Positions 1-7,471 of a stretch of 32,947 nt of DNA are shown one piece after another. Made by a program: the position numbers and the translations under genes. The notes beneath the pieces are model-generated. The model was not told where the DNA came from. It did no database searches and saw only the letters and a program-made list of their open reading frames with translations. Source of the DNA: Rhodobacterales bacterium (lineage in GTDB: Bacteria; Pseudomonadota; Alphaproteobacteria; Rhodobacterales; Rhodobacteraceae); the NCBI GenBank assembly GCA_025362795.1, contig JANYFE010000088.1, positions 1-32,947 on the forward strand, given 5' to 3'. The number at the start of each line of letters is the position of its first letter. The stretch's first letter is position 1.

Positions 1-81
1 CTCGCGCACCGGGTAGCCCCGATCCTCGACTTGGGCCACGGCATCGCGCTTGAACTCGTCTGTGAATTTGCTTGCGGACAT
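1..81 (-). CDS. IS3-family transposase OrfA, N-terminal fragment (cut by window edge)
   Basis: Twenty-seven N-terminal codons are visible, starting at the ATG at 81-79 with a strong ribosome binding site (AAGGAGG, about 5 bases upstream). The start MSASKFTDEFKRDAV is typical of OrfA of IS3-family elements: a small helix-turn-helix protein that binds the IS ends and is joined to the OrfB DDE integrase by ribosomal frameshifting. Family assignment rests on this short N-terminus and on the adjoining IS3-like terminal sequence. Whether the element is complete cannot be judged here. Confidence 0.75.
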   Translation of the reverse strand, partial: MSASKFTDEFKRDAVAQVEDRGYPVRE

Positions 82-141
82 ATCGTCCTCCTTGCTTCCA
101 AAATTACCAAGCAAGGCGTCTACAAATCTAGGGGCTATTCA
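1..141 (-). mobile_element. IS3-family insertion sequence, right end (runs off the window)
   Basis: This is the terminal part of an IS3-family element whose transposase reads leftwards out of the window. Read on the reverse strand from base 141, the end begins TGAATAGCCCC and continues with GTAGAC. It resembles the TGA...CCC...TGGAC-type termini of IS3 elements. The outer boundary at 141 is chosen because the integrase reading frame keeps family-like sequence up to there and then hits a TAG inside the IS end. The other end, and hence the target-site duplication, is outside the window. Confidence 0.65.
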
Positions 142-527
142 AAGGTCGTCTTCACATGTCGGTCCATCTCGTCGCGGGTGCTGTCCTTCAGCATCCCCGG
201 GCGGACAAAGAAAGCGTCGGCGACCTGCCGAAGCGTCACCTTCATCGCCTCCTCCTCCTTCTTCACGTTGCGCGGGTCTACCCCCTCGCGCATGTCCTGA
301 AGCAGGCTTTGCGCCCTGCGGCGGGCTTGGTCCTCGGTGTAAAGTCCGAAGCGACCTATTTTAACAATGACCGCCTTCCCCTTGACCCGCCCCTGCGCGA
401 CGAAGGCTTTCACCCCACTTGCGGTGACGCGCAGGCCGTAGCCCGACACGCGTTCATCCCAGTGAATTTCATACCCTTCGAAGGGCGGATTGACCGTGTC
501 ACAGAACGGCTTCGTGAGCTTAGGCAT
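135..527 (-). pseudogene. Tyrosine-recombinase integrase, 5' part only, truncated by the IS
   Basis: The ORF begins MPKLTKPFCDTVNPP and carries the arm-DNA-binding N-terminal domain of tRNA-targeting (P4-like) integrases. Visible hallmarks are a basic WDERVSGYGLRVTASGVK strand, a VIVKIGRFG strand, and an ARRRAQSLLQDMREGVDP helix. It is followed by the start of the SAM-like core-binding domain (TLRQVADAFF...). The catalytic domain (R...HxxR...Y) is missing. Native sequence stops at about base 142, after roughly 128 codons. The last two sense positions and the TAG come from the IS terminal repeat. The start faces a tRNA-Pro fragment 150 bases away, the usual place for the integrase of an element inserted in a tRNA gene. 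It is presumably inactive. Confidence 0.85.
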
Positions 528-643
528 ATGGACCGCTCCAGCGCTATGCTAGCACCATGCAAGCACGCTAGGGCTATACTGGGCATTCTGCCGTTATCCC
601 GCAAGGACGTCAAGTCACTGATTTTGTTAATAAATGTAGACTC

Positions 644-667
644 ACGCTACCTGCCGTTAGGTAGCGT
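644..667. repeat. Perfect 9-bp inverted repeat beside the attachment site
   Basis: ACGCTACCT and AGGTAGCGT form a 9-bp stem with a 6-base loop. It lies between the integrase start and the tRNA-Pro fragment. This could be an integrase or excisionase arm site, or a small terminator. No U-tract follows on either strand, so a recombination-related site is more likely; this is inference from position. Confidence 0.5.
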
Positions 668-678
668 TATGACCCCGG

Positions 679-730
679 CCCTTGCTTCGGGAGCAGGGGG
701 TCGGAGGTTCGAATCCTCTCGCTCCGACCA
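679..730 (+). other. 3' fragment of tRNA-Pro(CGG): attachment-site half
   Basis: The stretch folds as the 3' part of a tRNA. The anticodon arm is 681-697 with loop TTCGGGA (anticodon CGG at 688-690). The T-arm is GGAGG-TTCGAAT-CCTCT at 703-719. The 3' acceptor strand is CGCTCCG at 720-726, with discriminator A and CCA at 728-730. The matching 5' acceptor strand CGGAGCG is absent where a 77-nt gene would begin (about 653), and no D-arm is present. It is therefore not a functional tRNA but the duplicated 3' end left when an element recombined into tRNA-Pro. The intact gene should be at the far, left-hand end of that element. Confidence 0.8.
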
Positions 731-1207
731 ATTTCCCGAAATCACAGCATCATCTTGGCGCGACGCATAAGATCAGACAGCGCTGGCCCAGGCGCCACTG
801 TCTGCGCATCTCCAGGGTCCGATTGCCGTGGGTTCAAGCCGTCGCAAGGCCGGGTGGTGGCAGTGGCACAAAGGTAAGAACGGGGCTCCAACCACAATCG
901 GAAAGAGCCCCGAACTCATTAAAGTCAGGACGGCGGCCGAGGGGAATAACCAGCGACCTGACACATGACAAATGCGCCGGCACACCGATAGTTCCAGCCA
1001 TTCCAAACTTTTTTTCGCCAAACAAACACAGATCAGCGCGCCAGCTGCCGCGATGCAGCACTGTCATTCATGGCAGCTATCCACGGCGCCATGTTTCGTA
1101 ACGAGTAGCATGCGATACCCGGGGCGTCTGATGGCCCCGCTCGTCCCAGGTTCTCCGGGTATCGCAACGTTTCCTGAAGACCTGTTGCCGCAGACGGCCA
1201 AGCCCGC
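731..1207. other. 477-bp spacer with no supportable gene; two inverted repeats
   Basis: No reading frame here has a ribosome binding site and recognisable protein sequence. Two inverted repeats are visible. CGGGGCTC (881-888) pairs with GAGCCCCG (905-912). TGCGATACCCGG (1111-1122) pairs perfectly with CCGGGTATCGCA (1155-1166) across a 32-base spacer. Neither is followed by a U-tract. The stretch adjoins a mobile-element junction and a decayed regulator gene, so it is probably degenerate sequence. Confidence 0.5.
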
Positions 1208-1369
1208 CTAGATCCATGGCCTGTCCTGATCCAGATAGCGGCGATCGCACGCGACGAAATCCGCCAAGCTGTGAAAACCATCAAACGTCACCCGGCCATC
1301 TGGAATGGTCAACAGCCCGGTCTCTCACGACTGGCGCAGCGCCCGGTTGGCGCGAACCGCGATCAGGCG
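1208..1369 (-). pseudogene. Degenerate C-terminal fragment of a Crp/Fnr-family regulator
   Basis: Reverse-strand reading gives a peptide containing RANRALRQ, an in-frame TGA (1327-1325), then ETGLLTIPDGRVTFDGFHSL and, further on, DRRYLDQDRP, ending at TAG (1210-1208). It aligns with the end of the intact Crp/Fnr protein encoded at 1939-2682, which has VNRVLREIREAG, GRVTFDDFDSL and DRTYLDQDGP. So it is the recognition helix and C-terminal tail of a paralogue. Further upstream the similarity is lost, with at least one frame change. The N-terminal cyclic-nucleotide-binding-like domain is absent. This is dead sequence. Confidence 0.75.
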
Positions 1370-1550
1370 CGGCGTGCTACGCCTTGAGCCTGCGCGATTC
1401 TTTTCGGAATACCGGCGTGATCGTCGCAGACACTGCTTGAGGTCAGCATGATCAGGCGCTCAACCACTAATATGGCCCGTATATCGATGGGTGCCGCCGT
1501 TTGCCGGTCGATGTGACGTCCCTGTGTTCCATTTTAAAAGGTTGAACCCT

Positions 1551-1814
1551 GTGCAAGACCCAAAAGACATCCCCGGCAATGCCGCATTGACCATCTGCGA
1601 ATCGCTGTTGTTGGCCATGAGCGACCTCAACATCATTCCCGAAAGCCAGATTATCGGCATCCTGCAGGACGCGGCCACGACTCATGAAGAAGCTGCAAAA
1701 AACAAAACTGACGGCGCGATGCACACGGCTGTGGCGGTGTTGATCCGCAAGATCATTTCCGGCGGAAATTCGGTGCGCCGTCCTGATCCGGGCACCGAGT
1801 CTGGCGGGAAGTGA
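1551..1814 (+). CDS. Conserved hypothetical protein, 87 residues
   Basis: I do not recognise a named family. The start chosen is GTG at 1551, preceded by AAAAGG at a proper distance; an in-frame ATG at 1491 lacks a binding site. The protein is acidic to neutral, soluble and predicted helical. It has no signal peptide, membrane segment or cysteine. Notable stretches are GNAALTICESLLLAMSDLN, IIGILQDAATTHEE and VAVLIRKIISGGNSVRRP, the last resembling a conserved C-terminal motif. Small proteins of this style occur in alphaproteobacteria without assigned function. The stop codon sits in the loop of a 16-bp inverted repeat. The coding pattern and good ribosome binding site make it likely real despite its decayed surroundings. 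Confidence 0.7.
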   Translation: MQDPKDIPGNAALTICESLLLAMSDLNIIPESQIIGILQDAATTHEEAAKNKTDGAMHTAVAVLIRKIISGGNSVRRPDPGTESGGK

Positions 1815-1833
1815 TTACCCGCCAGACTCGGTG
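1793..1833. terminator. 16-bp perfect hairpin spanning the stop codon of the 87-residue gene
   Basis: Bases 1793-1808 pair perfectly with 1818-1833, leaving a 9-base loop (1809-1817) that contains the TGA stop. The stem is GC-rich. No U-tract follows in either direction. It lies between convergent genes, so a terminator or mRNA 3'-end stabiliser is the likely role, but a protein-binding site cannot be excluded. Confidence 0.55.
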
Positions 1834-1857
1834 GACGGTCTGCGCCCCGCAAACAGA

Positions 1858-1885
1858 GCCAAGGGTCAGGGTTTTGACCCTTGGC
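1858..1885. terminator. 11-bp hairpin between convergent genes
   Basis: GCCAAGGGTCA (1858-1868) pairs perfectly with TGACCCTTGGC (1875-1885) across a six-base loop. It lies 53 bases past the end of the Crp/Fnr gene on the reverse strand and is probably its terminator. There is no long U-tract. Confidence 0.55.
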
Positions 1886-1938
1886 ACCGCCATCGGATGT
1901 TTCGCCGGCCTGCCACGCCATGCCTGAGCAGGCTTCCG

Positions 1939-2682
1939 TCAAAGCGCGTCAAGAACGGGCACGGGCGGACCGTCCTGATCAAGATAGGTGCGGTCGAAAT
2001 CGGCAAAAGTGACCAGGCTGTCGAAATCGTCGAATGTGACGCGCCCGTTCTGAAACGTCATCATGCCCGCCTCGCGGATTTCACGCAGCACGCGGTTGAC
2101 ATGCACCGGCGTCAGCCCCACCGCATCCGCCAAGTGATATTGCGTTATCGGACATTTGAAGCCGGTCTTATCTCCCAGGCCGACCAGCTTGAGCCGGGCG
2201 CTCAGCTCCAACAGCAGATGCGCGGTACGTTCGGCTGCCGGACGTTGACCGACGCCGACCAGATGCTCGACAATCATCGCCTCATCACGCGAGGCCGCCC
2301 AAAGAACCGCAATCGCCAGACGCGGCGTTTTGGTGAAAGTCTGGAAAAGATCAGCCTTTGAAACTTCAGACGCTTCGATCGGCGTGATCGGTTCGACATT
2401 GTGGTCGGATGTTCGAAACAGCACCGACCGCACGCCCAGAAAGTCACCCGGAATCTGGAAATTCACGATCTGCCGTGCGCCATCATCCAGAATTTTGTAA
2501 GAGCAGGCCCAGCCATCGGCCAGGATAAACGCTGACTGGTCAATTTCCCCCTGATGCACAAGGTCAACACCGGTCGCATACGTGCGCCGGCGCTTGTGTA
2601 GCTCTGCGACCGCCTCCAGCTCCTCTGTGCCCAGTTTGACATAAGACGCAATCTTGCGGGCGAAAGGAATATTGTGAGGCAT
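1939..2682 (-). CDS. Crp/Fnr-family transcriptional regulator
   Basis: The protein has 247 residues. The start chosen is ATG at 2682 (MPHNIPFARKI...), with GGAGA about eight bases upstream; a longer frame to 2772 has no such site. The N-terminal half is a cyclic-nucleotide-binding-like beta-barrel (HQGEIDQSAFILADGWACSY..., then FQIPGDFLGVRSVLF). A long dimerisation helix follows, then a winged helix-turn-helix near residues 175-205 (QYHLADAVGLTPVHVNRVLR). The N-terminal cysteine cluster that binds the iron-sulfur centre in Fnr is absent, so it is not an oxygen-sensing Fnr. The ligand cannot be read from the sequence. It stands alone, divergent to nothing and downstream of glpK. A broken copy of its C-terminus lies 730 bases away. 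Confidence 0.9.
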   Translation of the reverse strand: MPHNIPFARKIASYVKLGTEELEAVAELHKRRRTYATGVDLVHQGEIDQSAFILADGWACSYKILDDGARQIVNFQIPGDFLGVRSVLFRTSDHNVEPITPIEASEVSKADLFQTFTKTPRLAIAVLWAASRDEAMIVEHLVGVGQRPAAERTAHLLLELSARLKLVGLGDKTGFKCPITQYHLADAVGLTPVHVNRVLREIREAGMMTFQNGRVTFDDFDSLVTFADFDRTYLDQDGPPVPVLDAL

Positions 2683-2921
2683 AGGCGAGTCTCCGGCGCG
2701 GCTATTTATGAGGACGCCTGTTTCGCGGTTTTGCGCCGGAAAGTATCCAACATAGGTTAGGATGGTTTGCATTCTGTTCAGGTATTTGCCATGCCAGCCC
2801 GCGCCAAGCCCGCCACCGCCTGCCGACGGGGGCCGTTCGCACCGCCTGCATCGTCACCGGGTCAGCTGCGATCCGCCATCGCCCGCGCCCAACGCGCCGA
2901 AAACCCCGCTTCGGGCGCGGT

Positions 2922-4409
2922 TCAAAACGCCATCGTCGCCGCCACCGCCCGTTGCCAGCGCCCGTATTTGGCCGCCCGGACCTCTGCCGTCATCTGTGGC
3001 TGAAACCGCCGCTCCAGCGCCCAATCCTTGGCAAACACCGCAGGCTCCGGGCACAGCCCGACCTGCAATCCGGCCAGATAGGCCGCCCCCAGCGCCGTGG
3101 TTTCGGTGATCACGGGCCGGTCGACCGGGGCGTCGATGATATCCGACAGGAACTGCATCGTCCAATCACTGGCCACCATGCCGCCGTCGACGCGCAACAC
3201 CCCCTCTGCCGCTCCACCCCAATCCGCCCGCATCGCCGCCAGCAAATCGCGAGTCTGATACCCGACGCTTTCCAGTGCCGCCTGCGCCAGTTCGGCAGGG
3301 CCGGAATTGCGGGTCAAGCCAAACACTGCCCCCCGGCAGTCGGGCCGCCAATAGGGTGCGCCCAGCCCGGTAAAGGCTGGCACCAGCACCACGCCCTGCG
3401 CCGCATCCGCCGCCTCGGCCAGCGCCTGGGTCTCTGACGCCGCGCCGATGATCCGCAACCCGTCCCGCAGCCATTGCACGACCGCCCCGGCGATGAAGAT
3501 CGACCCCTCCAATGCATAAACCGGCTTGCCCCTCAGACGGTAGGCGATGGTGGTCAGCATCCGGTGTGTCGACGGCACCATTTCCGAGCCGGTGTTCAGT
3601 AGTGCAAAACACCCGGTGCCATAGGTCGATTTCATCATGCCCGGCGCAAAACACGCCTGCCCCACTGTCGCCGCCTGCTGATCACCCGCCACCCCGGCAA
3701 TCGGGATCGCAGCCCCCAGCAACGCCGCATCCGTGACGCCGAAATCATCGGCACAATCGCGCACCTCGGGCAGCAGCGCCATTGGCACCTCCAGCAGGGC
3801 GCAGATCTCGGCATCCCAGGCGTTAGTTGCAATGTTGAACAACATGGTCCGCGCGGCATTGGTCGCATCGGTCGCATGCACCCGGCCCCCGGTCAGCTTC
3901 CAGATCAGAAAACTGTCGACCGTCCCGAACGCCAGCTTGCCCGACCGCGCCCGCTCTCGTGCACCGGGCACGCTGTCCAGCAGGTATTTCACCTTGGTGC
4001 CCGAAAAATACGGGTCCAGCAGCAATCCGGTCCGCGCCGTGATCATCGCTTCGTGCCCGCCGGCCTTCAACGCCGCGCAGATGTCGACGGTGCGACGGTC
4101 CTGCCAGACGATGGCGTTGTGAATGGGCGTGCCGGTGTCGCGGTCCCAGATCAGCGTGGTTTCGCGCTGGTTGGTTATGCCGATGGCGGCGATATCTGCA
4201 GCAGCCACGCCCGCTTTGGCAATCGCCGCCCGGGCGGTGGCCAGAACCGTCGCCCACAAATCCGCCGGGTCATGCTCTACCCAGCCGGGTGCCGGATAGA
4301 TCTGCCGGAACTCTGCCTGTGCGCTGGCCACCACCCGCAAACGGCCATCAAACAGAATGGCGCGGGTCGAAGTCGTGCCCTGATCGATGGCAAGGATATG
4401 GGCGGGCAT
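2922..4409 (-). CDS. glpK: Glycerol kinase
   Basis: The protein has 495 residues, close to the usual length of about 500. It phosphorylates glycerol with ATP to sn-glycerol 3-phosphate in the cytoplasm. The start is ATG at 4409 ([21 protein letters not shown]) with GGAAGG eight bases upstream. The N-terminal phosphate-binding loop DQGTTSTRA, the glycerol-site motif [11 protein letters not shown], the middle segment [10 protein letters not shown] and the C-terminal adenosine motif [11 protein letters not shown] are typical of FGGY kinases. No glpF or glpD adjoins it; instead, a decayed glpR-like sequence lies upstream on the other strand. Thus local GlpR control appears lost, although a distant glp locus could exist. 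Confidence 0.95.
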   Translation of the reverse strand: MPAHILAIDQGTTSTRAILFDGRLRVVASAQAEFRQIYPAPGWVEHDPADLWATVLATARAAIAKAGVAAADIAAIGITNQRETTLIWDRDTGTPIHNAIVWQDRRTVDICAALKAGGHEAMITARTGLLLDPYFSGTKVKYLLDSVPGARERARSGKLAFGTVDSFLIWKLTGGRVHATDATNAARTMLFNIATNAWDAEICALLEVPMALLPEVRDCADDFGVTDAALLGAAIPIAGVAGDQQAATVGQACFAPGMMKSTYGTGCFALLNTGSEMVPSTHRMLTTIAYRLRGKPVYALEGSIFIAGAVVQWLRDGLRIIGAASETQALAEAADAAQGVVLVPAFTGLGAPYWRPDCRGAVFGLTRNSGPAELAQAALESVGYQTRDLLAAMRADWGGAAEGVLRVDGGMVASDWTMQFLSDIIDAPVDRPVITETTALGAAYLAGLQVGLCPEPAVFAKDWALERRFQPQMTAEVRAAKYGRWQRAVAATMAF

Positions 4410-4523
4410 GGCGCAACCTTCCGAAGCTGGGGTCCGGGCAGGTTGGCAGAACGTCGGGCGATTTAGAAGGGTGTCGCCGCAATTCCTGTTCAAAGCGCTA
4501 TGGTTTGTGGCGAAAACCGCCGC

Positions 4524-4857
4524 GGGAAGACAGAGGCGGCCAAGGTTGCCTTCGCGCGGGCCTGCGCCGCCGCGATCCCGTGCCTTGGCACCACGACCAA
4601 GACAGCGGCCCGCGCAATGCTGACGCATGCCAACATCGCCGTCATCCCAAACGACACGAACGTGGCAAACACGCTGGCCGCCAATCCGGCTGCGCGGTGA
4701 TCGTCGCAGACCGAGCGCGGCGCCGCTCGGATGGTGCGCAGGTGGGCGATCTGACCACGCAGTTTTTCGCCAATTCAAGGTCGATTACGCCGCGAATGGC
4801 ACATCCGCGCTTGACGAAGAACGCCACGTTCCAGATTTGGTTCTGGCCGCGTTCTAG
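4524..4857 (+). pseudogene. Remnant of a DeoR-family glycerol-3-phosphate regulator (glpR-like)
   Basis: Three consecutive frame pieces match the effector-binding domain of DeoR/GlpR proteins: [14 protein letters not shown] with [20 protein letters not shown] (to about 4700), [20 protein letters not shown] (to about 4770), and [17 protein letters not shown] (to about 4850). The joins need two frameshifts, near 4698 and 4772. The N-terminal helix-turn-helix and the end of the domain are missing. The family normally reads along the lines of a [12 protein letters not shown] - GGxLRRSDGGLVGDLT - FKVDYAVIGTSALDEDG series, which I recognise from general knowledge. Its place divergent from glpK supports the glpR identity. 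It cannot make a functional repressor. Confidence 0.8.
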
Positions 4858-4938
4858 ACTGATGCCCCGCTGCACAAACGCTGCCGCGACTGTGGATGTG
4901 AGATGCACGTGGCCGCCTGACTGCGGTTCCAGACGCCC

Positions 4939-5853
4939 CTACCTTTGCCGCCAGCGCTCCAGAATGTAGGCCGCCGTCATCAGATCCAGATGTGCGCCGC
5001 CGCCATTCTTGGCCAGCGTAATCTCGTCATCCGTTCGCCGCGCAAAACTGCCCGATGCCAGGTCATAGAAATCCGCCCGCACATCCGCTTCCGTCATCGC
5101 GCCATGGGCAATCGGGTCGATGATCTCGCCAATATGATGCACCGTGGTCGCCCGTGCATCGACAAACACCGACGCCCGCGCCATCGCGGCATCATCCACC
5201 TCGCGCATCGCGGGCGTATAGGCCCCGATCAGGTCCAGATGCTGCCCCGGCCGCAGCCACGCGCCCTTGATCAACGGCTCTGAACTCATCGTCGCGGTGC
5301 AGATGATATCCGCCTGTCCGACCGCCGCTTGCAAATCACTGGCAACCGTCGCCCCGGTCTGCGCGGCAAACGCCTCTGCCCCCGCAGCGCTGCGGTTCCA
5401 GATCACGAACCGCGCGGCCGGGAACAGCGACCCATAGGCTTGCACCATGCTGCGCGACACCGCACCCGCCCCCACCAGCAGAATCACCCGCGAGTCGCGC
5501 CGCGCCAGTTTGGACGCCGCCAGCAACGAATCTCCCGCCGTTTTCCACTTCGTCACCAGATGGAAATCCAGAAGCGCCTCCAGCACTCCGGTCTCGTCGT
5601 TGTACAAGGTGACGATGCCGTTGACCGATGGCAGGCCCAGCGCCTTGTTGCCCGGATGAATGGTGCCGATCTTGACCAGCGACCCCAGCCCGTCAATCCA
5701 CGCCGCCCGGTCCAACAGCGTATCCGCCCCGCGATACAACAGCAGGTCGGCAATCTCGGCCCGCGGCAGGCCATGCCCCGCCTCCAGCGCCGCAACGATC
5801 CCTGGCCAGGTCAACAGCACCTCGGCCTCTGGTCCCACCATTTCCACGCTCAT
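4939..5853 (-). CDS. Ornithine cyclodeaminase / mu-crystallin family protein
   Basis: The protein has 304 residues, a normal length for the family. Members use bound NAD(P) to deaminate ornithine to proline, or to reduce cyclic imino acids such as pyrroline-2-carboxylate. Visible features are the substrate-side region with VKIGTIHPGN and GIVTLYNDETG, then FHLVTKWKTAG, and a Rossmann motif VILLVGAGAVSRSM followed by FVIWNRS. The segment LDLIGAYTPAMREVD and the C-terminal KNGGGAHLDLMTA are family hallmarks. Its ATG overlaps the stop of the HAD gene (ATGA, 5850-5853), so the two are translationally coupled. The exact substrate cannot be decided; the cyclic ketimine reductase role is as likely as true cyclodeamination. 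Confidence 0.88.
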   Translation of the reverse strand: MSVEMVGPEAEVLLTWPGIVAALEAGHGLPRAEIADLLLYRGADTLLDRAAWIDGLGSLVKIGTIHPGNKALGLPSVNGIVTLYNDETGVLEALLDFHLVTKWKTAGDSLLAASKLARRDSRVILLVGAGAVSRSMVQAYGSLFPAARFVIWNRSAAGAEAFAAQTGATVASDLQAAVGQADIICTATMSSEPLIKGAWLRPGQHLDLIGAYTPAMREVDDAAMARASVFVDARATTVHHIGEIIDPIAHGAMTEADVRADFYDLASGSFARRTDDEITLAKNGGGAHLDLMTAAYILERWRQR

Positions 5854-6473
5854 AACCCGGCCTCCCCTTCGGTCAACAAATCTTCCGCCACCAGCCGCCG
5901 CGCCCAGCCTTGCCAGCTTTCAAACTGATGCGTCCGCCAGCCCCGTGCACCCGCTGCCGCGATGTTCTCCGCCTTGTCATCGGCAAACAGCAGGCCATGC
6001 GGCGCAATCCCGCAATCCGCCTCGACCATTTCGTAAATCCGCGGATCGGGTTTGATCACGCCCATCACGCCCGACACGTAATGCCGGTCGAACTCCGCCA
6101 GAAAATCCAGCTTCGGCAGGGCCTCCTCGAACGAATACTTGCCAAAGTTCGTCAGCGCGAACACCGGCACCCCCTTGGTGCGCAACGCCCGCAGCAAGGC
6201 AATCGAGCCTTCGATCCGCGGCGAGGCCAACTCGATCCAGCGGTCATACCACCACCTGATCTCGGTCGCCCAACGCGGATAGCGCTCTGCCCAATCATAA
6301 ATCGTCTCGCGGAACAACGCGCCGGCGTCGATGTCCAGGTTCATGGCGTGCAGATCGACCTCGGCAAACAGTGCCTTGCGCCGTGCTTCACCCAGTTCCC
6401 GATCATAAAACGCCTCTGGCTGCCATTCGGTCAGCACATTGCCGATGTCAAAAATCACCGCCTCAACCCGCAT
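5850..6473 (-). CDS. HAD-superfamily hydrolase (YihX-like)
   Basis: The protein has 207 residues. The N-terminal motif is FDIGNVLTEW, where the second aspartate of the usual DxDG motif is replaced by asparagine, as in YihX-type sugar phosphatases. The conserved threonine/serine motif is FALTNFG, and the lysine-containing motif GVIKPDPRIYEMV and the acidic motif LLFADDKAENIAAA follow in order. A helical cap lies between the first two. It is probably a phosphatase for a small phosphorylated metabolite. It overlaps the upstream permease gene by 11 bases and the downstream cyclodeaminase-like gene by 4, so all three form one operon. The substrate is unknown. Confidence 0.88.
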   Translation of the reverse strand: MRVEAVIFDIGNVLTEWQPEAFYDRELGEARRKALFAEVDLHAMNLDIDAGALFRETIYDWAERYPRWATEIRWWYDRWIELASPRIEGSIALLRALRTKGVPVFALTNFGKYSFEEALPKLDFLAEFDRHYVSGVMGVIKPDPRIYEMVEADCGIAPHGLLFADDKAENIAAAGARGWRTHQFESWQGWARRLVAEDLLTEGEAGL

Positions 6474-7404
6474 AAGCCCTCCGCCGTAACGTTTCGCGAT
6501 ACAATGTATAAAGCCCGGCCCCGATGATCAGCGCAATGCCGATCCAGCCTTGCAGATCGGGGAAGGTGCCAAAGAACAAAAGCCCCCAGATCACCGCCAG
6601 CGGCATGGATGTGTATTCGAACGGTGCCACCAAAGCGGCCTCGTTCATCCGGTAAGCCTGCGACATCAGCATCCCGCCAATCGCCACCGACAGCCCGGTG
6701 CCGACAAAGGCAGACCAGTCAGACACCGGCGGCCAGATCCATTGGCGGAACAGAAAGGCCAGCGAGGCATCCGACGACCCCGACAGATGCCCGTCGCCCA
6801 CCCACAGGCCCATCAGGCTTGACACAGTGACAAAGGCGATCTGGGTGTAGAAATTGATCGTCACGGCGCTTTCGGTATCCTTCATGTGCCGCGTCATGAT
6901 CTGGGTCGAGGCATAGGACAGCGCCGACAGCAGGATCAGCAGCGTCGCCCAGTGAAACTCGCCCTCCGGCCGCAGCATGACCACCACCCCGATCAGCCCC
7001 ACCACAACCGCCCCCCAGCGGTGCCAGCCGACGTGTTCGCCCAGCACCACCACCGACAGAATGGTCAGCAGGATCGGCGCCACAAACCCGATCGCCGCCG
7101 CATTGGCGATCGGCAACGCGGCGAGGCCCAGAAAGTAAGTGACATTGGACACCATCACCACGCTCGCCCGCAGCAAATGCGTGCGCGGACGCCGGGTTTT
7201 CAGAATGGCAAAGCCCATGCCGCGAAACTTGATGAACCCCAGGATAAACGCGATCCCGACAAAGGCCCGCACCAGAATGACCTGATGCAGGGCATAGGTC
7301 GAGGACAGCGCCTTGATGAACAGATCGTTGAGCGACAGCGTGGCGCTGCCCCCCATCGCACATAAAATGCCGATCAGGACGTGACGAGAGGTCGGGTTGC
7401 TCAT
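6463..7404 (-). CDS. EamA/DMT-family permease
   Basis: The protein has 313 residues with about ten hydrophobic helices in two EamA repeats, the layout of drug/metabolite exporters. Typical features are SLNDLFIKALSSTYALHQ at the first helix, the repeat-ending VLGEHVGWHRWGAVVVGLIG, and a second-half VAPFEYTSMPLAVIWGLLFFG. The C-terminus RETLRRRAYAG is basic and probably cytoplasmic. It is first in an overlapping operon with a HAD hydrolase and an ornithine-cyclodeaminase-like protein. The context suggests handling or export of an amino-acid-like metabolite, which is inference. A long imperfect hairpin lies upstream at 7472-7529. The binding site before ATG 7404 is weak. Confidence 0.9.
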   Translation of the reverse strand: MSNPTSRHVLIGILCAMGGSATLSLNDLFIKALSSTYALHQVILVRAFVGIAFILGFIKFRGMGFAILKTRRPRTHLLRASVVMVSNVTYFLGLAALPIANAAAIGFVAPILLTILSVVVLGEHVGWHRWGAVVVGLIGVVVMLRPEGEFHWATLLILLSALSYASTQIMTRHMKDTESAVTINFYTQIAFVTVSSLMGLWVGDGHLSGSSDASLAFLFRQWIWPPVSDWSAFVGTGLSVAIGGMLMSQAYRMNEAALVAPFEYTSMPLAVIWGLLFFGTFPDLQGWIGIALIIGAGLYTLYRETLRRRAYAG

Positions 7405-7471
7405 GCTGCCATATCATCAAAACCAGTAGTGAATTCTGGCCCATCCCCGACATATGCCAGCACTTTCCGTA

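Noticed and set aside
653-730. Intact tRNA-Pro gene
   Set aside because: The 5' acceptor strand CGGAGCG and the D-arm are missing; only the 3' two-thirds is present.
823-855. tRNA-like GGGTTCAAGCC motif
   Set aside because: It resembles a T-loop but has no flanking acceptor stem or anticodon arm.
773-1067. Reverse ORFs with a hydrophobic stretch and a PDFNEFGALSDCG peptide
   Set aside because: Two overlapping frames look equally plausible, there is no ribosome binding site, and I cannot tie either to a family. It may be an old remnant, but it cannot be supported.
2904-2920. Hairpin after glpK as a terminator
   Set aside because: The best stem is only 4 bp, with four Ts after it on the reverse strand; too weak to list as a feature.
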